In this document: positions 43,018 through 52,171 of the stretch, piece after piece
Numbering within the stretch: position 1 is the first letter of the stretch
Layout: each line of letters begins with the position of its first letter
Assembly (NCBI GenBank): GCA_019456145.1
Contig: VRUL01000038.1
Coordinates: forward strand, 1 to 52,572
Length of the DNA: 52,572 bases
Reading direction: 5' to 3'
DNA from: Planctomycetota bacterium
GTDB lineage: Bacteria; Planctomycetota; Phycisphaerae; Sedimentisphaerales; Anaerobacaceae
Program-made: the position numbers and the translations under genes
The notes under the pieces: model-generated
Databases searched by the model: none
What the model saw: only the letters and a program-made list of their open reading frames with translations
Told to the model about the DNA's origin: nothing

Positions 43018-44403
43018 ATGACCACATTATCCATTAAATTAGGATATCGTATGTGGGATTTAACTCAAATTTTTCTCGGCAAAGAGGAGTCTGAAACCTT
43101 ACGTAATCGTTTTGTCAGAAGTGCGACTGGTGTTTTTGGCCTCAATATTGCCTTTAACGGCCTGCTCTTTGTTATCAGCGTGATTCTGGCTCGTCTGTTA
43201 GGCAGCGCAGGTTACGGCGCTTATGCTTATGCGCTAAGCTGGATTCTCGTCTTGGGTATTGCCGCAGACTTGGGTCTGGGCGGATTACTCACTCGCAACA
43301 TTGCATCCTATCAGACTCGTTCTGCATGGGGACTTATGACTGGTCTTATGGAATGGGCGAAACGAACGGTTCTGTTTACCTCTTCAGGGATAGCATTGTT
43401 ATCCGCAGTTGTCTTGTGGATTTTAAGAACGCATCTCGATCCCCAGATATTATTTCCCTTATTGATAGCTTTAATATTACTGCCTTTGACAGCTCTGATG
43501 CGCATCAGACGGACGGCTATGCAGGGTCTTTATCATTTAGTGCTTGGACAATTACCGGAAATGCTTTTTCATCCTCTTTTATTCATTGTTTTGATAGGAG
43601 TAGTATATTTATTTGTTGAAGGGAGTATAACTGCTTCCTGGGCAGTGGGAATGAATATTGTGGCTACCGGGGCGGCCCTCATTATTAGTATGAAACTGCT
43701 TCGTAAAGTTTTTCCCCAATCTGCCAGGAATGCTTCCCCTGTATACGAAACACGGACATGGTTGAGCAGTGGATTATTCATGATGCTTGTCGGTGGTTTG
43801 CACATTATTAATTCACGGACCGATATTCTGATGTTAGGGGCCATAAAAGGGGCAGAAGCCGTGGGTATTTATCACGCTGCCAGCCGGGGTGCTGAACTCA
43901 TCATGCTTGTTCTGATGCCCATACATCTGGCCTTGGGCCCCACTGTTGCTGGTCTCTATGCTGAGAAAAACTATGAGCGATTACAACGCATCGTTACAAA
44001 AATTACACGCCTGATATTATTACTGTCTCTGCCTATTATGGCCTGCTTGCTGATATTCGGCTATTGGTTCTTATTGCTTTTTGGCCCTGACTTTACACGA
44101 GGGCAAATAGCCCTGTCCATTTTAAGTATTGGTAATCTCATTCATATTGCCTTGGGACCAGTCGCTTTGTTGCTCCTCATGACCCGTTACGAACGCGACG
44201 CTACTGTAGGTGTGGGGATCGGTGCCTTATTGAATGTTATTCTTAACGCATTTTTCATACCCATATGGGGTTTGGAAGGCGCGGCAATCGCAACAGTAAT
44301 CAGCAAAATTTCATGGAACGTTTTGATGGCGATATGGGTGTATAAAAGGCTCAAAATTCACCCCACTGTGTTGGGAAGAATTAGCCTACGGAGGGGAGTA
44401 TGA
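43018..44403 (+). CDS. Wzx-like oligosaccharide flippase (polysaccharide transporter)
   Basis: This 461-residue protein begins in the cytoplasm (about residues 1-35) and then shows around twelve to fourteen membrane helices, for example LNIAFNGLLFVISVILARLL, VVLWILRTHLDP and FPLLIALILLPLTALMRI. The segment LLGSAGYGAYAYALSWILVL is the hallmark 'GxxxyGxya' start of the MVF/PST superfamily. It should move lipid-linked oligosaccharides from the inner to the outer face of the cytoplasmic membrane. It is the only exporter in the locus. Its stop overlaps the start of the GH30-like gene by four bases, so both form the end of the operon. Confidence 0.92.
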   Translation: MTTLSIKLGYRMWDLTQIFLGKEESETLRNRFVRSATGVFGLNIAFNGLLFVISVILARLLGSAGYGAYAYALSWILVLGIAADLGLGGLLTRNIASYQTRSAWGLMTGLMEWAKRTVLFTSSGIALLSAVVLWILRTHLDPQILFPLLIALILLPLTALMRIRRTAMQGLYHLVLGQLPEMLFHPLLFIVLIGVVYLFVEGSITASWAVGMNIVATGAALIISMKLLRKVFPQSARNASPVYETRTWLSSGLFMMLVGGLHIINSRTDILMLGAIKGAEAVGIYHAASRGAELIMLVLMPIHLALGPTVAGLYAEKNYERLQRIVTKITRLILLLSLPIMACLLIFGYWFLLLFGPDFTRGQIALSILSIGNLIHIALGPVALLLLMTRYERDATVGVGIGALLNVILNAFFIPIWGLEGAAIATVISKISWNVLMAIWVYKRLKIHPTVLGRISLRRGV

Positions 44404-45908
44404 AAAAATTTGATCTCCTTCTCTTAGGTTTTCTCCTGATGTATTTGAGTGCATGCGCCGAGAATCCTAATGATCCCACCATTACCCAGGTTGAGATCAT
44501 CGTAGATAATACCAGGGAACATCAGACCATGGAAGGTTTTGGGGCGACTCATCTTCCGCTTGTATACGAAGGAATAGGTGATGTCCTTGGCCCCATTCTC
44601 CGTGCTAAGGCGATTGACGCGGTCTACAATCAGGTCGGGATCAGTATGGGCAATCTGGAGGTAGCTTTGCTGGAAAGTCCAGGGTCGTATAAGCAGCGGG
44701 CAAATGATAATAACGATCCTTTCAAATTTAACTGGAAAGGTTTTCAGACCTTTAGGGCGGATGTAATGAAAGAAAAGGTAGTCGACCTCGCTGAGCAATT
44801 TGGTTTTGATAATTACTTTCTCGGGCAAAAGATTAATGTGCGCTGGGCCACTCCTTGGCTGGACCATATTCGAAATACTGACTACAATTGCTATCTGGAT
44901 GAGGCGGCTGAACAGGTTGCAGCCGGTCAAATCTATTGGCGGGATACCTTTGGTGTAGTCCCACGTTTTCAAATGCTCTTCAATGAGCCTCTGAGTGGCA
45001 ATAGGGAACTTTTAAACGGAACTGTCCATGACGTGGTTGATATTGTTAAACGTGCAGGCGCCAGGCTGCGTAACGAGGGTTTTCGTGATATCAAATTCGT
45101 GGTTCCCAATGAGGAAACAGAAGAAAAGTCTCTTAAAACCATTACTGCTGTTCTCTCCGATCCAGAGGCGAGAGAGTACGTAGGCGCGATCGGTTATCAT
45201 CCCTATCCCTACGGATCGGTGTATGCCAGCATACCCAAAATTCTTAGAACATCCGGAAGGGGAAAGCCGGATCGCAAGCGAATTGCAATACGCAAACAAT
45301 TACGTGATCTTGGCAAGAAGTATAACATTCCTGTCTGGATGACAGAGGTCTCCCATGGCGAAGTCGACCCAAGGTCTTTTGACAATCTGCGGGGCCGGGC
45401 TATCCATATCCATGATGAGCTGGTTTACGCGAATGCCTCTGCATATTTTGGAATGAACAATATGTGGGATACCATTTCGCATAAGGAGCACTTTGGTAAT
45501 AATGACCTATTTTCCGCAAAAGAGACTATTGTTCTCATTGACAATGATACAGAGACCGTCTATATCACTGGAATGGGCTATGCCATTGGCCACTATGCCC
45601 GCTGGATCAAAAAGGGAGCAATCCGCATTGAGGCGGCAAGTAGCGATCCCCTGGTGCAGGTTACGGCTTTTCGGGATGATAGTCAGAAATGTATGGTGCT
45701 GGTACTCATCAACAATGCATCTACCAAAAGAGAGCTTAATGTCAATATGGCTGGTGTAAGCTTGAGTGGAAACTTATGGGGAGAACAATCTACAGAAATC
45801 GCTTACTGGCAGCCACTCCAACCGTTTATTCTTAACAACCCTACCGGTTTCATGTTGACCGTGCCAGCAAAGAGTGTAACGACAATCATAGGGCAGAGCA
45901 GATCATAA
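44400..45908 (+). CDS. GH30-like glycoside hydrolase, lipoprotein
   Basis: This 502-residue protein starts with a lipoprotein signal (lipobox LSAC at about residues 16-19), so it is secreted and membrane-attached. The catalytic barrel shows TMEGFGATHLPLVYEG near the start, FQMLFNEPLSGN with the acid/base NEP, and IPVWMTEVSHGEVD with the nucleophile glutamate. A beta-domain follows (VYITGMGYAIGHYARWI onwards), as in GH30 enzymes (beta-glucosidases, endo-xylanases, endo-1,6-glucanases). It is the last gene of the operon and may trim or release the exported polysaccharide. GH39 or GH5 cannot be fully excluded. The right end of the locus lies immediately after its stop, next to a truncated dinB. 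Confidence 0.82.
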   Translation: MKKFDLLLLGFLLMYLSACAENPNDPTITQVEIIVDNTREHQTMEGFGATHLPLVYEGIGDVLGPILRAKAIDAVYNQVGISMGNLEVALLESPGSYKQRANDNNDPFKFNWKGFQTFRADVMKEKVVDLAEQFGFDNYFLGQKINVRWATPWLDHIRNTDYNCYLDEAAEQVAAGQIYWRDTFGVVPRFQMLFNEPLSGNRELLNGTVHDVVDIVKRAGARLRNEGFRDIKFVVPNEETEEKSLKTITAVLSDPEAREYVGAIGYHPYPYGSVYASIPKILRTSGRGKPDRKRIAIRKQLRDLGKKYNIPVWMTEVSHGEVDPRSFDNLRGRAIHIHDELVYANASAYFGMNNMWDTISHKEHFGNNDLFSAKETIVLIDNDTETVYITGMGYAIGHYARWIKKGAIRIEAASSDPLVQVTAFRDDSQKCMVLVLINNASTKRELNVNMAGVSLSGNLWGEQSTEIAYWQPLQPFILNNPTGFMLTVPAKSVTTIIGQSRS

Positions 45909-46146
45909 TGTCTATTTGTGTGGTAATTATCGGTTTGGGGCATAATCTGATTGCCTTCGACATAGGCATTGCACTGTGAACTCCAAACTCACATGCTTCA
46001 TAAGATGTTGCACTAACCACATCTCGTTGTTTGGGATCACTTCCGACAATTACAGCCTTTCCAACCAGTTCAGGATTGTCAAGCTGTTCTACCGAGGCAT
46101 AGAAGGCATCCATAATAACGTGAATGATTTGTCGGCTTTCAGTCAT
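45886..46146 (-). pseudogene. dinB: DNA polymerase IV (dinB), N-terminal fragment
   Basis: Reading the minus strand from 46146 gives MTESRQIIHVIMDAFYASVE, then VIVGSDPKQRDVVSATSYEA and MSKAIRLCPK. These are the first 75 residues of DinB. The metal-binding aspartate in HVDMDAF is replaced by isoleucine (HVIMDAF). Homology ends about base 45920, a few bases from the stop of the GH30-like gene, and the frame then runs to a stop at 45886. The remaining 270 residues of the polymerase are absent from the window. The gene has lost function and marks a recombination boundary of the glycan locus. A Shine-Dalgarno (GAAGGAA) precedes the ATG. Confidence 0.88.
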
Positions 46147-46296
46147 TTGCTAATATTCCTTCAATAGGTAAAACCAGCTTGCCACACTCTTTGCTATGAT
46201 AATTATATTCTCCTAATTGCGCGAATAAAACAAGGAATGAAAAACACAAAAAACAGAATTATATAGCTCCCACTACCCCATACCAAAAACCGCAAC

Positions 46297-46542
46297 TCAA
46301 AAAGGCTGCGGCGAAAAAAATGAAAGAAATCGCCGGTGTGAGGGAAAGAACACAACTCTCTTCCTGCTTCCGTTGATAGCCAGGCTCAATTCGGGATTGA
46401 CCGGCATCGGCAAGAACTCATTTCCCTCTTCGTCGGATGACAGCCATATCTCAAAGTCATCTTGCACTCCAGACTCCATTAAGGCATCCAGTAGGCTTAC
46501 TGCTGTTATTATGTTAGTCTTGTGCTCTGATTCTTTTGACAT
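46297..46542 (-). CDS. Small conserved-looking hypothetical protein
   Basis: Reading the minus strand from ATG 46542 gives 81 residues with a good Shine-Dalgarno (GAGAGG, eight bases upstream). The sequence is acidic at the N-terminal half (ESEHKTNIITAVSLLDALME, then QDDFEIWLSSDEEGNEFLPM) and ends basic and hydrophobic (KRVVFFPSHRRFLSFF). I do not recognise a family. It lies 71 bp downstream of the ThiF-like relic in the same direction, so they may once have formed an operon. The last dozen residues may be an extension after loss of the original stop. Confidence 0.5.
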   Translation of the reverse strand: MSKESEHKTNIITAVSLLDALMESGVQDDFEIWLSSDEEGNEFLPMPVNPELSLAINGSRKRVVFFPSHRRFLSFFSPQPF

Positions 46543-46612
46543 GTGTTTTACCTCTCATTCTTTTGGATGATACTCGGACAGCGGTCCTTGTAGACTTCGC
46601 TGTCGGAAATTG

Positions 46613-47080
46613 TTAACAGCCCGGAGCAACACATAGTTCCGAAGCCGGTAGATTAAGTTGGATATCAGCATCAATCGGCAGTTGGCGTAAATGCTTTGCA
46701 AACTGAGCAACCATCAATCCAGCAGCAATATTGGCATAGTAAATCGTTGTCTTAGTTGTACAAAGGCCTCTTCGGAATTCAACAATGTGCTGGGATAGTA
46801 CTTCCTGGATCCGAAATCGGAGGCGGTTAACACACGCAAAACCACGGCGCTCATTCTGCCGTCGCAATAAATAATCACTCTGTCCTTCACGGATCCCCAG
46901 ATCAACCGCCTTACATCGATTCTGTCAACGGCACAGAAAACGACATTGCCTATTTCCTACTCCTGCGAAAACGCTTCGGTACGACATGAATCTCTCCTGT
47001 GCAATTTATCCTCCAACATAGTTCCAGTGTTGCGTTAACTTTCAATTTTCCCATATCGCTATGGGTACAAATAATGATGT
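46613..47080 (-). pseudogene. ThiF/E1-like adenylyltransferase relic (frameshifted, N-terminus missing)
   Basis: Three minus-strand frames together read THSDMGKLKVNATLELCWRI, RRFRRSR-like residues, NVVFCAVDRIDVRRLIWGSV, KDRVIIYCDGRMSAVVLRVL, then after a shift GLCTTKTTIYYANIAAGLMV and RQLPIDADIQLNLPASELCV. This is the C-terminal part of a ThiF-type activating enzyme, as I know these proteins from planctomycete and other bacterial genomes ('VFCCVDSIxxRxxIWxxxKD ... DGRMSAExxRVLT ... TSKSTIYxAxIAAGLM'). The N-terminal ATP-binding Rossmann part is absent, there is at least one internal stop near 46950 and a frameshift near 46745. It activates ubiquitin-like or sulphur-carrier proteins when intact; this copy is dead. 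Confidence 0.75.
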
Positions 47081-47247
47081 GAAAAACTTGGCGCAAAACT
47101 TGACATTTTTTGATGGAAAACCTCGAACTTCCGCGGATTCTGATGGACAGGATCCGGAAGACCAAGTATACTCAGAAAAGTCGAAAAAGACGTTTTTTAA
47201 GGCAAAAGACGCGATTCTTGCAGCGAAAAAGCAAGCGTCGAAAAAAA

Positions 47248-47318
47248 TGGGGAATAGTGTAACGGTAGCACGACTGACTCTGAATCAGTTAGTCCAGGTC
47301 CGAATCCTGGTTCCCCAA
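47248..47318 (+). tRNA. tRNA-Gln (anticodon CTG)
   Basis: A 71-base cloverleaf: acceptor TGGGGAA pairs with TTCCCCA, the D-arm GTGT/GCAC, anticodon stem ACTGA/TCAGT with loop CTCTGAA giving anticodon CTG, and the T-arm CCAGG-TCCGAAT-CCTGG. The discriminator base A follows, and no CCA is encoded. It lies just to the right of the gene graveyard at 45.9-47.1 kb, so it may have served as an integration site, though no repeat of its 3' end was spotted in the window. Confidence 0.9.
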
Positions 47319-47379
47319 GTGGTTCGATCAATTCAGGCCTAATTATTTTTTGCCGGCCGATTTTAGTGGAGGTTGCGTT

Positions 47380-49092
47380 ATGAAAAAACTGCAAAAGTTA
47401 TTTGCTTTCACCATCGCTGTTTCCGTATTGCATCTTATCGCGGTAAGCTCCGGGTTATATGCACAATCGACGGCAGACCTTGTGATAAGAAACGCCAAAG
47501 TCATTACTATCGACGGGGGCAATCGCTTCGCCGAAGCCATTGCGATTAAAGGTGAGTTCATAATCGCCGTTACTTCGGACAGTGACATTGAACACTATAT
47601 TGAAAAGGCCAAAACCAGGGTTATCGACGCAAAAGGTCGATTGGTTGTTCCCGGCTTTAATGACGCTCATTGTCATTTCGAAGGCATTGACCCCGATTAT
47701 ATCGATCTGCGATATACAACCGACCCCCGGACAATTACCGAAAAGGTGACCGAAAAGGTCGTGATGGCAGAACCGGGCCAGCTTATTAGAGGCGGGGCCT
47801 GGGAACATGAAATGTTCTATGACAAAAAATGGCCCACCAAAGAACTTATCGACCCGGTCTCGCCAAACAATCCTGTGGTCCTTGGTCGTGCCGATGGTCA
47901 CTCCGTTCTGGTAAACAGTTACGTCATCAAAAAATCCGGCATTACAAAAGATACACCCGACCCGTTCGGCGGAGAAATCCAAAAAGACGCCGTTACCGGT
48001 GAGCCAACAGGAATCTTCAGAGAAAAGGCTCAGAGCTTGTTGAAATATGGAGCTGTCGAGGCCAGAAAAACCCCTGAACAACAACGCCGGCGCCGCATCA
48101 GGCAATGGCAGGCGGCATTCGACAGCGCAGCCAGACTCGGAGTGACAACTGTGCAGATTCCTTCTGACGGCTTTGAAATTTACCAGCAGTTCCGGGATAT
48201 GGGAAAGCTGACTCTTCGCCTCTATATTGGTCAGCCTTTACCCTCCAACGAAAAACAGCTGAGACGTTACATTGAATTACGGAAAAAATATCCGCTCGAA
48301 GATAACTGGATACGCTTCGGTTTTCTTAAGGGATTTATAGATGGCACACTTGGTTCGGGCACGGCTTTATTTTATGAACCCTTCGAGGACCAACCCTCTA
48401 AAAGCGGTTTGTCTATGATGACATATGCCGAACTTGAACGTCGTATTGCTGCCGCCGATAAGATGGAATTCCAAATCGGTATTCACGCGATAGGCGATAA
48501 GGCCAATCACTGGGTCCTCAACGCATTTGAAAAGGTTCGTCAGCTAAATGGCAAGCGTGACAGCCGTCATCGCATTGAGCACGCCCAGGTTCTTGCCCTT
48601 GATGATATACCACGCTTTGCCGAGCTTGCCGTAATTGCCTCAATGCAGCCTACTCACTGTATTACCGACAAACGCTTCGCCGAAAAACGCATCGGGCGCC
48701 AACGCTGCAAAGGTGCTTATGCCTGGCGTCGCCTGCTTAATGCAGACGCCAAAATTGCTTTCGGCGCTGATTATCCTGTTGAGCCGCTCGACCCGCTTGA
48801 GGGTTTATACGCTGCGGTTACACGAAAAGACCGCGCCGGTGAATCCGGCCCCGGCTGGTTTCCCGATCAATGTCTTACTATGGAGGAAGCTATCAAGCTC
48901 TATACACTGGATTCTGCATACGCTGAGTTTATGGATGACCGTAAGGGAATCATTAAAAAAGGATACTTGGCCGATATGGTCATCTTCCGTGACGATTTAA
49001 CGACAATCCAGCCGGAAAAAATAATGAAAGCTCTGGTGGATTATACCATTGTCGGCGGCAGGGTCGTCTATAAAAGAAAAGGAGCTGACTGA
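47380..49092 (+). CDS. Secreted YtcJ-type amidohydrolase
   Basis: The start ATG 47380 (MKKLQKLFAFTIAVSVLHLI) has GGAGG nine bases upstream and a clear signal peptide (about residues 1-26, cleaved near LYAQ-ST). ATG 47350 would add ten residues. The 570-residue protein has ADLVIRNAKVITIDG, the metal HxH in VPGFNDAHCHFEG, FLKGFIDGTLGSG, QIGIHAIGDKANHWVLNAFE, RIEHAQVLALDD and AFGADYPVEP. It closes with LADMVIFRDD. This is the amidohydrolase-3 (YtcJ) architecture with export to the periplasm. Substrate is unknown. The gene is separate from the glycan locus. Confidence 0.9.
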   Translation: MKKLQKLFAFTIAVSVLHLIAVSSGLYAQSTADLVIRNAKVITIDGGNRFAEAIAIKGEFIIAVTSDSDIEHYIEKAKTRVIDAKGRLVVPGFNDAHCHFEGIDPDYIDLRYTTDPRTITEKVTEKVVMAEPGQLIRGGAWEHEMFYDKKWPTKELIDPVSPNNPVVLGRADGHSVLVNSYVIKKSGITKDTPDPFGGEIQKDAVTGEPTGIFREKAQSLLKYGAVEARKTPEQQRRRRIRQWQAAFDSAARLGVTTVQIPSDGFEIYQQFRDMGKLTLRLYIGQPLPSNEKQLRRYIELRKKYPLEDNWIRFGFLKGFIDGTLGSGTALFYEPFEDQPSKSGLSMMTYAELERRIAAADKMEFQIGIHAIGDKANHWVLNAFEKVRQLNGKRDSRHRIEHAQVLALDDIPRFAELAVIASMQPTHCITDKRFAEKRIGRQRCKGAYAWRRLLNADAKIAFGADYPVEPLDPLEGLYAAVTRKDRAGESGPGWFPDQCLTMEEAIKLYTLDSAYAEFMDDRKGIIKKGYLADMVIFRDDLTTIQPEKIMKALVDYTIVGGRVVYKRKGAD

Positions 49093-49150
49093 ATCACCAG
49101 CCGAACTCAGCGACAATAGGGGAGTATTTTGCCTCTAAACAATCCGGTTT

Positions 49151-50482
49151 CTATAACCGCCACGGTGCCCGCATAGGACGGCTGAGCATTCTGGCGGCAG
49201 CCGGATCATCGATGATCTTTTCGGTTTGCGCGTCCCAACGAATCTTTCGCCCGACGATCATTGCAATATTACCTAAATGTGCCGGGATAGCTGAGCAATG
49301 TCCCACCTCAACCGAACTGACGGTCTCTGCTCGTGTCTTGACGCAGTCCAGAAAGTCCCGCCGATGACCCTGACGGTGGTCACCTGATGGCCTTGCTAAG
49401 TGTATTTCATCGGGGCCGATCTTTTCTTTAAGTAAGCTCTTTGGATTTGAATCCAGACCGCCTCGCGTGATGTGTACCCACCCTCTCTCGCCGACAAACC
49501 TCACACCTTGGCGTAAATGGTTATTGCTTGCCACGTGCATCACAAGCCCGTTTGCGTATTTACATTCGAAATCATAATCCACCGCCGCGTCCCACAAGCC
49601 ATCTTCGGGAAATACACCGTTGCCGGAAACCTCGATCGGCCCCGTCTCATCGCGGCCCATCCCCCAGTGCGCGATGTCGATATGATGTGCGCCCCAATCG
49701 GTCACCTGACCGCCTGAGTAATCCAATATCCATCGAAAGTTCCAGTGGCAGCGTTTTTCAGTGTACGGCGCCCACGGAGCCGGCCCGAGCCACATTTCAT
49801 AATCCAGGCCCTCCGGGACCCGCTGGACAGGCTGAGGCTTGATGCCATATACCGTCGGCCCGCCAGGCCCTTTGAAGCCCGGACCGATACCCACTTCGGC
49901 CTTTTGCAGCTTCCCGATTCGTTCGTTCCTCACAAGTTCACACCCGAACCGGAAGTGCGAGGTCGAGCGCTGCCAGCTCCCCGTTTGCCAAACGCATTTA
50001 TACTGATTGACGGCTTCGACCAAAGCTCGGCCTTCGGCTATGGTCAGTGCAAGCGGCTTTTCGCCGTAAATATCCTTGCCCGCAAGGACGCCTTCCAGCG
50101 CGATAATCGCGTGCCAATGGTCCGGTACCGAAATACAGAGCGTGTCGATATCGTCACGCCGGACCAGCTCACGAAAGTCATTATACTTAGCGCAATCTTT
50201 GTTGTTGTAATGTTTGTTTATCTCCTGGAGAGCCGATGCTCGCCTGCCGGCATCGACGTCGCACACCCCGACGATTTGGCAGTCCTCTTCCTGCAGAAAA
50301 CCTTTAACGTGCCGCATCCCCATACTGCCTAAGCCGATGAGCCCCATTGTCAGCCGATTACTTGGGGCTTCTCGCTCCACAATGCCGAAGACCGACGATG
50401 GAACGATATAAGGTGCCGTAATACCGACCGCCGCCGTCTTTAAAAACTTTCGTCGCGAGATTTGTTTGTGCTGTCTGTTCAT
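49151..50482 (-). CDS. Tat-exported Gfo/Idh/MocA oxidoreductase
   Basis: This 443-residue protein starts with a twin-arginine signal (SRRKFLKTAAVGITAPYIVP, about residues 8-27). The dinucleotide fold reads LTMGLIGLGSMGMRHVKGFL (about 42-61), the EKP motif is GKDIYGEKPLALTIAEGRAL, and the catalytic histidine region is SGGQVTDWGAHHIDIAHWG. Planctomycetota carry many exported enzymes like this one, thought to act on sugars in the periplasm with tightly bound NAD(P). The end matches the usual RWDAQTEKI-containing tail of this subgroup. The PfpI-like gene is upstream on the same strand, 38 bp away. Confidence 0.92.
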   Translation of the reverse strand: MNRQHKQISRRKFLKTAAVGITAPYIVPSSVFGIVEREAPSNRLTMGLIGLGSMGMRHVKGFLQEEDCQIVGVCDVDAGRRASALQEINKHYNNKDCAKYNDFRELVRRDDIDTLCISVPDHWHAIIALEGVLAGKDIYGEKPLALTIAEGRALVEAVNQYKCVWQTGSWQRSTSHFRFGCELVRNERIGKLQKAEVGIGPGFKGPGGPTVYGIKPQPVQRVPEGLDYEMWLGPAPWAPYTEKRCHWNFRWILDYSGGQVTDWGAHHIDIAHWGMGRDETGPIEVSGNGVFPEDGLWDAAVDYDFECKYANGLVMHVASNNHLRQGVRFVGERGWVHITRGGLDSNPKSLLKEKIGPDEIHLARPSGDHRQGHRRDFLDCVKTRAETVSSVEVGHCSAIPAHLGNIAMIVGRKIRWDAQTEKIIDDPAAARMLSRPMRAPWRL

Positions 50483-50520
50483 CTCCGATTGCGTCCGTTA
50501 CCCGGCTTCCTCCTCTGCTG

Positions 50521-51099
50521 TTATGACTTCTTGCCCGCCTCACGGGCCTCCTTGAGCATTTTGATCCACACGCCCACATACTGTCCGTGGTCGTGATACG
50601 TTCGCCCGCTCACAAGGTTCCCATCCACAACACACGCCTCATTGACAAATGTCCCTCCGCATACTTCGAGGTCGAACTTGCACTTTTGAACCGTCGCCAT
50701 TTTACGCCCCTTTACACAGCCGGCATACGCCGGAATCTCCACGCCGTGACATACACACGCGATGGGCTTGTTCTTCTCGAAGAAGTGACGCGTAATGCGC
50801 ACCAGGTCCTCATCGTACCGCAGGTATTCCGGCGCCCGGCCCCCGGAAAAAAAAATACCCAGATACTCATCCGGGTCGACGTCCTTAAACGCGATGTCCG
50901 CTTCAATAGTATAGCCCTCAAACTCACGTGTAACCTGGCCGTCCCAGTCCGGCGGTATCTCGTGCAGGACCATGTGATACCGCCGCTTCTCAGGCCCCGC
51001 CACGACAGCCTCAAAACCGTCTTCCTGCACACGGTAGTAAGGATAAAGGGTATCTACGGTCTCCGTGGCATCGCCGACAATTATCAGTACTTTATCCAT
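50521..51099 (-). CDS. DJ-1/PfpI family protein
   Basis: This 192-residue protein starts MDKVLIIVGDATETVDTLYP and has a Shine-Dalgarno (AAAGGAA) upstream. The DJ-1/ThiJ/PfpI fold is shown by YLGIFFSGGRAPEYLRYDED, the nucleophilic elbow IACVCHGVEIPAYAG (cysteine about residue 116) and NLVSGRTYHDHGQYVG. Members act as glyoxalases, deglycases, chaperones or peptidases; the sequence does not decide between them. It sits upstream of the Tat oxidoreductase in the same direction and could share its promoter. Confidence 0.9.
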   Translation of the reverse strand: MDKVLIIVGDATETVDTLYPYYRVQEDGFEAVVAGPEKRRYHMVLHEIPPDWDGQVTREFEGYTIEADIAFKDVDPDEYLGIFFSGGRAPEYLRYDEDLVRITRHFFEKNKPIACVCHGVEIPAYAGCVKGRKMATVQKCKFDLEVCGGTFVNEACVVDGNLVSGRTYHDHGQYVGVWIKMLKEAREAGKKS

Positions 51100-51155
51100 C
51101 TTGTATTTCCTTTCTTACGGTTCGTCAGGCCGATTATATCAGATTCCGAACTGTC

Positions 51156-51923
51156 TCACCAGTCGAACTCAGCGATAATAGGAGTGTGGTCGCTCGGCCT
51201 TTCTACAAGACGAGGTTCTTTATCAATCGTACACGAAACGGATTTTTTAGCCAGCACCTCCGTAGCCATAATATGGTCTAACCGCCAGCCGAGATTGCGC
51301 CGAAAGGAATTCATTCTGTAATCCCAGAACGTATATTGGCCCGCCTCTTTGCAGTGCTTCCGGAACACGTCCACAAATCCCCACTTCATGACCTTCTTCA
51401 ACGCTTTCTGTGTTTCAGGATGGAAACAAACGTTCTCTGATAGCGCTATGGGATCATATACGTCTATCGCCTCCGGTGCCACATTGAGGTCACCTACCCA
51501 CAGCACCGGATCGGTTGACTTGAAATTCTTCTTAAAATACTGTCCGAGCCGCTTGAACCAGTCTAATTTATATTCGAACTTCTCGGATTCGGGGCTATAC
51601 CCTTGTGGAACGTAGGTGTTGACGATTACAATGCCGTTGATTTCAGTTTTTATAAGCCGGGCCTCGTCCTTTGGCTCATCTGCGAAGCCGAATTCCACGT
51701 TTGAAATTTCACCTTTGCTGAAAATCGCTACGCCGTTATATTTCTTCTGGCCTTTGAAGACGTATTTGTATCCGCTTCCCTCGAACGCATCGCCTGGAAA
51801 GTCGACGTCCTGGACCTTGGTTTCCTGAACGCACAGGACGTCAGGCTTAGACTTGCGCAGCCAGCCAAGCACAACATCCAGCCGGGCACGCAGGGAATTC
51901 ACATTAAAGCTGCCAACCTTCAT
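51156..51923 (-). CDS. xthA: Exodeoxyribonuclease III (AP endonuclease)
   Basis: This 255-residue protein has the full endonuclease/exonuclease/phosphatase motif set: MKVGSFNVNSLRARLDVVLG, DVLCVQETKVQD (catalytic Glu), IVNTYVPQGYSPESEKFEYK, VLWVGDLNVAPEAIDVYDP (Asp and Asn), RRNLGWRLDHIMAT and the terminal SDHTPIIAEF (Asp-His pair). It nicks DNA at abasic sites and has 3'-5' exonuclease activity in base excision repair. Length is normal. It is on the minus strand, and the 56-bp gap to the PfpI gene suggests a possible shared transcript. Confidence 0.95.
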   Translation of the reverse strand: MKVGSFNVNSLRARLDVVLGWLRKSKPDVLCVQETKVQDVDFPGDAFEGSGYKYVFKGQKKYNGVAIFSKGEISNVEFGFADEPKDEARLIKTEINGIVIVNTYVPQGYSPESEKFEYKLDWFKRLGQYFKKNFKSTDPVLWVGDLNVAPEAIDVYDPIALSENVCFHPETQKALKKVMKWGFVDVFRKHCKEAGQYTFWDYRMNSFRRNLGWRLDHIMATEVLAKKSVSCTIDKEPRLVERPSDHTPIIAEFDW

Positions 51924-52171
51924 TTACTAATCCTTATAACACAAATTCTCACAAATCAAGCTGTTTTTCCAATAACCTTGTTTCTAATTGCCAAACCGTC
52001 ATAAATTGGGTTTGGCAGGCCTGTCATGAGTTTGTATAATTTTATATGAGGTACCTGCGTTTTTAGATGGATATCTCGAAATATTGTTGTCAGGCTTTGC
52101 AGCCGGCCGCAATTGAGCCGGTTTTTGGATAGGCTTTTAATCTCATCAGTAGTAAAAAGGAGCGTGAGAAT

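Noticed and set aside
47061..47342. A 93-codon plus-strand frame.
   Set aside because: Its second half is the tRNA-Gln sequence and its first half is antisense to the ThiF relic.
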